In this document: positions 7,090 through 14,471 of the stretch, in pieces | How positions within the stretch are numbered: position 1 is the stretch's first letter | Layout: each line of letters opens with the position of its first letter | Origin: Actinoplanes flavus | GTDB lineage: Bacteria; Actinomycetota; Actinomycetes; Mycobacteriales; Micromonosporaceae | Reading direction: 5' to 3' | Assembly (NCBI RefSeq): GCF_017592555.1 | Contig: NZ_JAGFNS010000008.1 | Location: 90,462-154,461, forward strand | Length of the DNA: 64,000 nt | Program-made: the position numbers and the translations under genes | Notes under the pieces: model-generated | The model's database searches: none | What the model was told of the DNA's origin: nothing | The model's input: only the letters and a program-made list of their open reading frames with translations

Positions 7090-9114
7090 CTACGCCCCCG
7101 GCAGATCAAGACCTGATCGTACGGCGTCCAGGCGCCCGGCCAGGTCCGGCGCCGCGGCGCGAAGCGCGGTGAGATCGGTACGGGTGTCGAGCAGTCGGGC
7201 CCAGCCGACGCCGCGGCCCTGTTCCAGCGTGGCGACGGCGGCGTTCCGGTCGCCGGCGGCGATCGAGCAGGCGCCGGCGTCACCGGCGATACCGTTCGAG
7301 GTCGCGAGCGCGTCCTCGGCGCTGTCGCGGCCCAGTCCGCGCCAGGCGAACAGCGGCAGGAGTCGTACCGCCGCGGTGAATCCCCCGGCGGCCTCCGGCC
7401 ATCGGCCGAGTGAGGCGGCGAAGTCGCCGAGCGTGTCGGCGCATCGCAGGCGGGCCGCTGCCGGCGCGGCGGTGGCTGCCGCGCCCTCGCGGCAGGCCCA
7501 CAGTGCCCGGTCGGCGTCGGCCCGGGACTGGGAGCGGGCGAAACGGGTACGCAGTGCGGTGCCCAGGTTGCCGAGGACGGTCGGCCGGTCGGGGTGTCCG
7601 GCGGGCAGCTCACCGATGACGGATTCGGTGATGGCGACGACCGTGTCCAGATCGGCCGGGTCGCCGGTGTGTTCCGCCCGGCGCAGCAGCGCGCCGGCCA
7701 GGTTGGACCGGTAGCGCGCGTGGTTCGGATGGCCGGCCGGTGTCAGGTCGACGGCCGCCTGGCCGACGCTGATCGCCGCGGCGAGGTCGTCCGGATCGCC
7801 GGCGGCGGTGAACCGCGTGTGCAGCGCGTTGGCCAGATTCGACAGGTACCTCGGGCGTCCCGGATCCGGAGCTGGCGCCGCGTCGGCGGCCGCCCGTCCG
7901 TTGTCGACGGCCGCGTCGAGGTCGTCGCGGTCGCCGAGCCGGTCGAACCGCCCGAGCAGTGCCGTGCTGAGATTCGACAGTGCCTGCGCGCGGTTCGCGT
8001 GCCCGTGCGGCATCGTCGACGCGGCGCTGCGGGCGGCGTCGACGGCGGCGTCGAGGTCGGCCCGGTCGCCTCGATCGTGGTAGCGGGTCTGCAGCATGAC
8101 GGTGAGGTTCGACAGGTGGCCGCCCAGGTCGGGCCGGTCGCCGGGGATGCCGCGCAACGCCCCCCGTACCGCCGTGATGGCCGCGTCCAGATCGGCCGGA
8201 TCGCCCCGCCTGCCGAATCTGACCTGGAGGGAGCCGGCCAGATTGCCCAGGCACTGGTGACGGTTCGGGTGCCGGCGTGGGCAGCGCGCGACCGCGTCCC
8301 GGCCGACGGTGACCGCCTCGTCGATGTCGGCGGGCTCGCCGTACCGTTCGAACCGCAGCCGAAGCGCCAGCCCGAGGTTGGAGAGGTGCGTGACCCGCTC
8401 GGGGTCGTGCGGCGAAAACCCGTCGAGCGCGCCCCGGGTCAGTTCGATCGCGTCGGTCAGGTCCGCCGGGTCGCCGTCGCGCAGGAAGCGGGTCTGCAGG
8501 CGCGCGGCGAGGTTCGCCGCGTACCGGGACTGTTCCGATCCGGCCGGCGTGCAGGCGACGGCGACCCGCCCGGCGTGGACGGCGTCGTCGAGGTCCTGCC
8601 GGTCGGCGCCGCGTTCGAAACGGATCCGGAGTGCCATGCCGAGGTTGTTCAGGACGTCGCCGCGGGGTGACCGTTCGATGTCGATCATTTGCAGCACCTG
8701 CCGGTACAGGCTGATCGCGCGGTCGAGTGCCGCCGGGTCGTCGTGTCGCAGGCAGCGGTCGACGAGGTCGTCGGCCTCGTCGCACCAGTCGTCGAGCCCG
8801 GTGTCGGCGATCAGATGTTCCGGCACCAGCTCCGGCCATTCGGGGGCGAGCACGCGAAACAGTGGTACGGCGGTCTCCCGCTCCGCGTCGCCGACGCCGT
8901 CGGGAAGTGACAGGTACCGGCACCAGTAGAACCAGGCCAGTGCCGCGAGCGGTTCGACGTTCATGGTGCGTTCGCCGGATTCGCCGACCGTGGTGGCGGC
9001 CTCCCACAACGCGACGCCCTCGTCGGTGGCCTGCCGGCCGATGAGATGGACCGGGCTGCCGGTGATCGTGTAGAGGGTCACTCTGCGCCGGATCGACGCC
9101 AGTAGCTCGTCCAC
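7090..9114 (-). CDS. TPR-repeat protein resembling CHAT-protease N-termini but lacking the CHAT domain
   Basis: 674 residues made almost entirely of TPR-like units, each carrying a GDPADLDAAI-type turn (about ten copies between residues 130 and 560). After the repeats comes the segment LEQGRGVGWARLLDTRTDL, which in actinobacterial CHAT-TPR proteins directly precedes the caspase-like domain. This protein stops 30 residues later with no His/Cys dyad. The GTG start is preceded by TAGCTT and 7 nt. It could be a natural repeat-only adaptor or a truncated CHAT protein; the downstream gene abuts it, so the missing domain is not nearby. A LuxR tail remnant lies just upstream. Confidence 0.75.
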   Translation of the reverse strand: MDELLASIRRRVTLYTITGSPVHLIGRQATDEGVALWEAATTVGESGERTMNVEPLAALAWFYWCRYLSLPDGVGDAERETAVPLFRVLAPEWPELVPEHLIADTGLDDWCDEADDLVDRCLRHDDPAALDRAISLYRQVLQMIDIERSPRGDVLNNLGMALRIRFERGADRQDLDDAVHAGRVAVACTPAGSEQSRYAANLAARLQTRFLRDGDPADLTDAIELTRGALDGFSPHDPERVTHLSNLGLALRLRFERYGEPADIDEAVTVGRDAVARCPRRHPNRHQCLGNLAGSLQVRFGRRGDPADLDAAITAVRGALRGIPGDRPDLGGHLSNLTVMLQTRYHDRGDRADLDAAVDAARSAASTMPHGHANRAQALSNLSTALLGRFDRLGDRDDLDAAVDNGRAAADAAPAPDPGRPRYLSNLANALHTRFTAAGDPDDLAAAISVGQAAVDLTPAGHPNHARYRSNLAGALLRRAEHTGDPADLDTVVAITESVIGELPAGHPDRPTVLGNLGTALRTRFARSQSRADADRALWACREGAAATAAPAAARLRCADTLGDFAASLGRWPEAAGGFTAAVRLLPLFAWRGLGRDSAEDALATSNGIAGDAGACSIAAGDRNAAVATLEQGRGVGWARLLDTRTDLTALRAAAPDLAGRLDAVRSGLDLPGA

Positions 9115-9124
9115 CCTGTCGAAG

Positions 9125-9217
9125 CTACCGCGTGACGAGGCCGTTCTCGTACGCCCAGACGGCGATGCCGACCCGGTTGCGGGTGCCGAGTTCGCGCTGC
9201 ATCGCCGCGACCTGCGC
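9125..9217 (-). pseudogene. C-terminal remnant of a LuxR/NarL-type regulator
   Basis: Thirty codons ending in TAG encode RELGTRNRVGIAVWAYENG and close relatives, the last two helices of a LuxR-type helix-turn-helix. The local response regulator at 18956 ends with the very similar GARNRVELAIWAYRTN. The rest of the gene is missing upstream, where the frame degenerates. This is the only recognisable content of the 340-bp gap between the TPR and VOC genes. Confidence 0.55.
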
Positions 9218-9454
9218 CCATCACCCGCTCCGCCGCGCGTCCGTCTGCCCGGCCTGTCGCGGCGGAGCGGGCGTGACCGCCTCCGCCCGGCGGGCCCCGG
9301 GTGCATCGGTGCCCTGTGGACTCCGGGCGGTGGCGGCCCCGTGCCGTAGGCTCGCCGCGTGAGAACCGCGGTCGGCGATCCGGCGGAGGGCCGCGGTCGA
9401 GGTGCCCGTCGGGAATGCCATTCTCCGTCCGCCGATGTCATGGAGGCGTTGGAT

Positions 9455-10189
9455 GTGAGCACCGACATCCGCTGGGTGGTCGCGGTGATCGACCGCCCGG
9501 TCCAGCAACTGCACGAGGCGGCCGGGTTCTGGGCAACGGTGTCCGGCACCACCGCCCGACCGGTGAAGCACGACAGGTTCATCGAGTTGCGGCAGGCGCC
9601 GGCTGATGACTGGTTGCTCGTGCAGGGTGTGCTGGACGGGCCGGGAGGCATCCACCTGGACCTCTCGGTGGACGACCCGAAGGCGTTCGTCCGGCGGGCG
9701 TCGGCGGCGGGCGCGACGGTGACCGCGGATCACGGCTCCTGGCATGTGCTCGCCTCCCCGTCCGGGTGGGCGTTCTGCGTCGCCGCCTGGAAAGGCGAGC
9801 ATCGCCGGCCGGCGCCGTTCCGGGAGCCGACGATGCTCAGCCATGTGGATCAGGTGTGCCTGGACCTGTCACCGTCGGACTACGACGCGGAGCTGACCTT
9901 CTGGGCGGCGCTGACCGGGTGGCCGGTCGACGTTGCCGGCCGGCCCTGCTGCGCCCGGCTGCGGCCCACCGGCCCGATGCCGATCGGGATCCTCCTGCAC
10001 CGGCACGATCGGGAACGGCCGGCCGCCGCCCACCTCGACGTCACCGGCTCGGAGGTCTCCGCCGCCCGGGCCTGGCAGGAGCGGCTCGGTGGCGCGCCCG
10101 CCGGCGCGGGACCGCACGGAACCGTGCTGCTCGATCCGGCCGGAGCCCCCTACTGCCTCACCTCCTCCGATCGACCGTCCACCACGTGA
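9455..10189 (+). CDS. VOC-family (glyoxalase-fold) protein, two domains
   Basis: 244 residues forming two vicinal-oxygen-chelate repeats (about 1-115 and 125-240). Each has the pattern FWATVSG or FWAALTGWPVD, then a mid-domain HLDLSV or HLDVTG strand and a closing LxDPxG-like turn. The GTG at 9455 is chosen because GGAGG lies 8 nt upstream, where the competing in-frame ATG overlaps it. Members include resistance and small-molecule-binding proteins; no substrate can be assigned. Confidence 0.75.
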   Translation: MSTDIRWVVAVIDRPVQQLHEAAGFWATVSGTTARPVKHDRFIELRQAPADDWLLVQGVLDGPGGIHLDLSVDDPKAFVRRASAAGATVTADHGSWHVLASPSGWAFCVAAWKGEHRRPAPFREPTMLSHVDQVCLDLSPSDYDAELTFWAALTGWPVDVAGRPCCARLRPTGPMPIGILLHRHDRERPAAAHLDVTGSEVSAARAWQERLGGAPAGAGPHGTVLLDPAGAPYCLTSSDRPSTT

Positions 10190-10214
10190 CCACGGTCGCC
10201 GCCGCCGGCCTGGT

Positions 10215-10946
10215 TCACCGCAGCACCAGCAGGTCCAGGGCATCGACGACCGGCCCGGAGCTCGTGCGTGCGGCCTCGGTCAACCGCGCGACGCCGGCCT
10301 CGTACGCCTCGTCGCTGATCAGTTGCAACGGCGTGTGCGCCGCCCGCCGGAGCCCGGCGGCCGCCTCCGCCACCGACCGGGCGGTCACCTGCGGAACGGA
10401 CTCGCAGCCGGCGGGGGTGAACCCGGCGGCGGCGAACGCGGTCTCGACGCCGGCGATGCTCGGGTAACGGTCGAGCACCGCGACCGCTTCCGGGAACCAT
10501 CGGAACAGGCTGATCGCCTCGTGCCGTCCGGCGAAGGCGGACCGGATCAGCACCGGCGCGCCCGGCTTCAGCACCCGGCGGATCTCCCGGGCCGCCGCCG
10601 GCAGGTCCGGGATGTGATGGATCACGGTGGAGAGCCAGATCCCGTCGGCGCTCGCGTCCGCGCACGGGATGTCGTCGGCGGAGCCGGGCAGCACCGGCCG
10701 CACCACCGAGCGCTCGCGCATCGCCGCGGCGGGGTCCACCGCCACCACCTCGATCTCCGGCCACCACGCGCGGAACGCCCGCGCCCAGCTGCCGGTCCCG
10801 CTGCCCAGGTCGAGCAGGCGTGTTCCGGGTTCCGCCGGGAAATACCGGCCGATCGCCGCCCGCCAGGTGGCGAGGTCGTCCTCGCGCAGGTGCCGAGTCT
10901 CCTCGAACGCCGCCGCATCCACACCGTCGTACGCGATCAAGGCCAT
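10215..10946 (-). CDS. class I SAM-dependent methyltransferase
   Basis: 243 residues. Motif I (LLDLGSGTGSWA, near 43-54) and motif II (VVAVDPA) bind S-adenosylmethionine. The later LSTVIHHIPDLPAAAREIRRVLKPG is typical of Methyltransf_11/25 small-molecule methylases. It is convergent with the VOC gene, with a 25-bp gap. The acceptor substrate is unknown. Confidence 0.8.
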   Translation of the reverse strand: MALIAYDGVDAAAFEETRHLREDDLATWRAAIGRYFPAEPGTRLLDLGSGTGSWARAFRAWWPEIEVVAVDPAAAMRERSVVRPVLPGSADDIPCADASADGIWLSTVIHHIPDLPAAAREIRRVLKPGAPVLIRSAFAGRHEAISLFRWFPEAVAVLDRYPSIAGVETAFAAAGFTPAGCESVPQVTARSVAEAAAGLRRAAHTPLQLISDEAYEAGVARLTEAARTSSGPVVDALDLLVLR

Positions 10947-11007
10947 GCCCCGAGTCCACTCGTCCCATCACCGGCGATCAAGGACAAGTGCACCGATTCA
11001 CACTCCG

Positions 11008-11403
11008 TCAGGGGCAGATCGTCGGTTCCCCGCCCTCGGTGTGGCCGGTCTGCAGCACCTTCTCGACGCACGCGAGCAGGTCACGCGGGAGGAAGGGCTT
11101 GCTCAGGACGGCGGTCGCCTGCTCCAGGGGCCGGGTGTCGCCGGGGATCAGGTTGCCGCTGACGAAGATCACCGGGATCCCGCGGGTCTCGGCATGGCTC
11201 CGGATCAGGGCGCACAGCTCGGTGCCGGACACGACCGGCATGTTGATGTCGCTGACCACGAGGTCGGGGTGGTGCCGTTGCACGGCTTCCCAGCCGGCGG
11301 CTCCGTCGGTGGCCTGGATGACCTCGTGTCCCGCACGAGCCAGCAGGCGCTGCATGACGGCGAGAATGTCGCTCTCGTCCTCGGCGACGACGATCCTTGC
11401 CAT
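11008..11403 (-). CDS. stand-alone response-regulator receiver domain
   Basis: 131 residues, only a CheY-like receiver. The acidic pocket (AEDE, residues 7-10), phospho-acceptor Asp52 (VVSDINMP) and Lys102 (LSKPF) are all present. There is no output domain, so it must act by protein-protein contact. The ATG at 11403 follows GGTGAG. It is divergent from a GAF-PAS histidine kinase 150 bp away, its probable partner. Confidence 0.85.
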   Translation of the reverse strand: MARIVVAEDESDILAVMQRLLARAGHEVIQATDGAAGWEAVQRHHPDLVVSDINMPVVSGTELCALIRSHAETRGIPVIFVSGNLIPGDTRPLEQATAVLSKPFLPRDLLACVEKVLQTGHTEGGEPTICP

Positions 11404-11554
11404 GCAGGTCTCACCCGCTCCCCGCTCGCGCACCCACTTCATACCACCTTATTGTGATATGCCGGGCTCGGCCGCACACCCGGGAATCCCGCCCGGCCAC
11501 GCTCGGCTCGACCGTTTCGGCGCACAGCGCAACAGGGGGCGCGACACTGGAGGG

Positions 11555-13201
11555 GTGGACCTCCGTCCAGCTCCTGACCCCGGTGTCCTGATCGACAAGC
11601 TGGTGCCGGCGAACCCCGCTGCGCCGATCATGGAGATGGCCCCCGGGGGCATGTCGCGAACGGCCGCGGATCGGCTCGCCGCGCTGACCGAGGGCGGTGC
11701 CCGCGCGGCCTGCGCCATGATCCACCTGGCGGAGGGCGGCCACATGCGGCTGGTCGGAGGGCACAACCTTCCACCCGGCTTCGAGCCGATGCAGCAGGTC
11801 CCGATGTCCTCCACGCTGGCCGGGGTGCTCGTGCGCACCGGCTTCCCGCTGGTGGTCAGCGACGTGGAGGCCGACGACCGGGTCCCGGCCGACGCCCCGG
11901 TCCGGGCCGTGGGCATCCGCGCCTACGCCGGCTTCCCCGTCCGCGACCCGGCCGGCGCCATCGTCGGGGTCTGCGCCGTCATGGACTACCAGCCCCGGCA
12001 GTGGCAACCCGACGAACTGACCGCCGTCGACAACGGGGCCCAGGCGTGCACGGCGTTCGTCGCCGAGCAACGCGCCCACGAGGCCGAGTACCAGCAGCGC
12101 CGCTTCCTGGACACGATGCTGGACAGCCTCGACACCGGCGTCGCCGCGTGCGCCGCCGACGGCCACCTGGTGCTGGTCAACCGCTCGCTCCGCGAGCGCC
12201 TCAACCTGCCGGCCGACGTCACCGACCTCGACAGATGGAGTACGTGGCTGCCGATCACCACGACGGACGGCGAACCGGTCGACCCGGCTCAGATGCCGCT
12301 GGGACGGGCGCTGCACGGCACCGACGTCCGCGGCAACGAGTTCGCGGTGCAGACCCGCGACGGGCGCCGCCTGATGCGCATCAACGCCCACCCGATCACC
12401 GACCACCAGGGCAACCGGCTCGGCGCCGTCTCCGTCCACCACGACATCACCGACGCCCACCACGCCGCACACCTGCAGGAGATGCTCAGCCGCGCCAAGG
12501 ACGAATACCTCAACCTGGTCGGCCACGAGCTGCGCACCCCGGTGACGATCATCGTCTCGTACCTCGAACTGATGGCCGAGGCCGAACCCGACACCCGCGC
12601 CGCCGACCTGGTCCCCCTGATCGAGGCGGCCCGGCGCGGCAGCGAACGGCTGCGCCGCCTGGTCGAAGCGCTCCTGGACCTGTCCGCCCTCGACGCCGGC
12701 CGCACCGAACTCACGGTCACCGACATCGACCTCGTCACCGTCGTCAACGGCGCCACCTGCGCCAACGAGGCGAACGCGCAGGCCAAGAGCATCTCGCTCA
12801 CCCAGACCACCCCGGCCCGCATGCCGCTGCAGGGCGACCCGCGCCGGCTCACCCAGATGGTCACCGCGCTCGTGGACAACGCCATCACCTACACCCCGAA
12901 GGGTGGCGCCGTCAGTGTGACCGTCTCCGGCGACGACACGACCGCCGTCATCGACGTCACCGACTCCGGACTCGGCATCCCGGAGCATGAACGCCCGCAC
13001 GTGTTCGACCGCTTCTATCGCGGCGCGGTCGCCACCGAACTGGCCATCCCCGGGGCCGGGTTGGGGCTGCCGATCGCGAAGCTGATCGCCGACCGCCATC
13101 ACGGCACCATCACGATCAAACCCTCGAACGGCCGTCCCGGCACGACCACGCACGTCGAGCTGCCCCGCAACCTCCCCACCCGCGGTGACACCCATCGGTG
13201 A
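11555..13201 (+). CDS. GAF-PAS sensor histidine kinase
   Basis: 548 residues, cytoplasmic. A GAF domain (about 40-165) is followed by a short coiled region, a PAS domain (about 185-305, with VNRSLRERLN and a closing VSVHHDITDAH), a HisKA dimerisation helix with His324 in VGHELRTPV, and a HATPase domain with N-box DNAITYTP, G1 DSGLGIP and G2 GAGLGLPIAKLI. The GTG at 11555 is tentative: GGAGGG abuts it and GACACT lies 6 nt upstream; an ATG at 11630 is the alternative. Its likely partner is the divergent stand-alone receiver. Confidence 0.85.
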   Translation: MDLRPAPDPGVLIDKLVPANPAAPIMEMAPGGMSRTAADRLAALTEGGARAACAMIHLAEGGHMRLVGGHNLPPGFEPMQQVPMSSTLAGVLVRTGFPLVVSDVEADDRVPADAPVRAVGIRAYAGFPVRDPAGAIVGVCAVMDYQPRQWQPDELTAVDNGAQACTAFVAEQRAHEAEYQQRRFLDTMLDSLDTGVAACAADGHLVLVNRSLRERLNLPADVTDLDRWSTWLPITTTDGEPVDPAQMPLGRALHGTDVRGNEFAVQTRDGRRLMRINAHPITDHQGNRLGAVSVHHDITDAHHAAHLQEMLSRAKDEYLNLVGHELRTPVTIIVSYLELMAEAEPDTRAADLVPLIEAARRGSERLRRLVEALLDLSALDAGRTELTVTDIDLVTVVNGATCANEANAQAKSISLTQTTPARMPLQGDPRRLTQMVTALVDNAITYTPKGGAVSVTVSGDDTTAVIDVTDSGLGIPEHERPHVFDRFYRGAVATELAIPGAGLGLPIAKLIADRHHGTITIKPSNGRPGTTTHVELPRNLPTRGDTHR

Positions 13202-13206
13202 AAGGG

Positions 13207-13365
13207 TCACCGCGCCGGCGGTTCGAAGCCGGTGCGGATCCGAGCGCCCCGGCTCACGCCGATGCCGTAGCCGTGGGCGGCGAGGACGAGATGGCCCGCC
13301 GACACCCGGGCCGCGGTTGTTCGAACCCTCTCACGCGCAAGGGCGCCCCGGCGATGCTGGATCAT
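13207..13365 (-). pseudogene. short ORF, possible C-terminal gene remnant
   Basis: A 52-codon frame from an ATG at 13365 to TGA ends in a segment with strong GC3 (GHLVLAAHGYGIGVSR and on). The first third lies inside the terminator hairpin and has poor codon character. It looks like the tail of a lost protein, not a working small gene; I do not recognise the family. It occupies most of the 274-bp gap between the kinase and nrdB. Confidence 0.25.
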
Positions 13366-13384
13366 CGCGCGCCGGAGCGCCCTT
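13339..13384. terminator. bidirectional terminator between the kinase and nrdB
   Basis: AAGGGCGCCCCGGC pairs with GCCGGAGCGCCCTT (one mismatch) around an 18-nt loop. The A and T ends give a short U-run on either strand, suiting the convergent genes on both sides. Confidence 0.65.
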
Positions 13385-13475
13385 GACGACGGAACGACGG
13401 ATCACGGCCAAGCAACTGACGCTCCTGCCGCCATCCTGCTGTAGTTGCCAGACTTATGCAACAAGGCCGCGCGGG

Positions 13476-14471
13476 TCAGAAGTCGTCGTCGAACGTCACC
13501 GTTCCGGTCACGCCGACCTGGTACGCCGAGACGCGGCGCTCGAAGAAGTTCGACAGCTCCTGGACGTCCTGGAGTTCCATGAACGCGAACGGGTTCCCGC
13601 TGCCGTAGACCGGTTCCATGCCGAGCGCCAGCAACCGCCGGTCGGCGACGTGTTGCAGGTACTCGCGCATGTCAGCCAGCGACATGCCGGAGACGCCCTG
13701 CTCCAGCAGGTCGGCGGCGAACTGGACCTCGCATTCGACGGCTTCGGTGAGCATGTCGCGGACCTGCTGCGCCATCTCGGCGTCGAACAGGCCGGGTTCC
13801 TCGGCGCGGACCGTGTCGACCACGTCGAACGCGAACGCCATGTGCATGCTCTCGTCGCGGAACACCCAGTTGGTGCCGGACGCGAGACCTTGCAGGACGC
13901 CGCGGGAGCGCAGGAAGTAGACGTACGCGAACGCGCCGTAGAAGAACAGGCCCTCGATGCACGCGGCGAAGCAGATCAGGTTGAGCAGGAACGCCCGCCG
14001 GTCGTCGCGGGTCTTGAGTTCGCGCAGTTCGAAGACCGAGTCGATCCACTTGAAGCAGAACTCGGCCTTGCGGGCGATCGAGGGGATGTTCTCGACCGCG
14101 GCGAACGCCTCGAACCGTTCCTTCTCGTCCGGCACGTAGGTGTCGAGCAGGTTGAGATAGAACTGGACGTGCACGGCCTCCTCGAACAGCTGCCGGGACA
14201 GGTAGAGCCGGCCCTCCGGGGAGTTGACGTGCTGATACAGGTTGAGGACCAGGTTGTTCGCCACGATCGTGTCGCCGGTGGCGAAGAACGCGACGAGCCG
14301 CGACACCAGGTGCTGCTCCGCGGGGGTCAGCCGGGCCAGGTCGGCGAGGTCGGCGTGCAGGTCGACCTCCTCGACCGTCCAGGTGTTCTTGATGGCGTCC
14401 TTGAAACGGTCGAAGAAGTGCGGGTACTTCATCGGCCGCAGGGTCAGGTCCATTCCAGGGTCGAGCAGCAT
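13476..14471 (-). CDS. nrdB: class Ia ribonucleotide reductase, beta (radical) subunit
   Basis: 331 residues. The beta subunit houses the diiron-tyrosyl cofactor that starts ribonucleotide reduction to deoxyribonucleotides. Visible ligands: Asp67 (ATGDT), Glu98 and His101 (EEAVH), then radical Tyr105 at the expected His+4 position, a later Glu (CIEGLFF) and Glu/His (RDESMH). The ATG at 14471 overlaps the nrdA stop as TAATG, so the two subunits are translationally coupled. The acidic C-terminus (VTFDDDF) should dock on NrdA. No nrdS-like regulator follows, unlike the Streptomyces operon. Confidence 0.95.
   Translation of the reverse strand: MLLDPGMDLTLRPMKYPHFFDRFKDAIKNTWTVEEVDLHADLADLARLTPAEQHLVSRLVAFFATGDTIVANNLVLNLYQHVNSPEGRLYLSRQLFEEAVHVQFYLNLLDTYVPDEKERFEAFAAVENIPSIARKAEFCFKWIDSVFELRELKTRDDRRAFLLNLICFAACIEGLFFYGAFAYVYFLRSRGVLQGLASGTNWVFRDESMHMAFAFDVVDTVRAEEPGLFDAEMAQQVRDMLTEAVECEVQFAADLLEQGVSGMSLADMREYLQHVADRRLLALGMEPVYGSGNPFAFMELQDVQELSNFFERRVSAYQVGVTGTVTFDDDF

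Noticed and set aside
10820..11554. 5' extension of the histidine kinase frame across the receiver gene
   Set aside because: The extension runs antisense through the methyltransferase and receiver genes and lacks coding character; the GAF domain begins only after 11555.
13218..13330. T-loop-like GGTTCGAA and TTCGAACC motifs
   Set aside because: No acceptor stem, anticodon arm or CCA context can be folded around them, so no tRNA is called.
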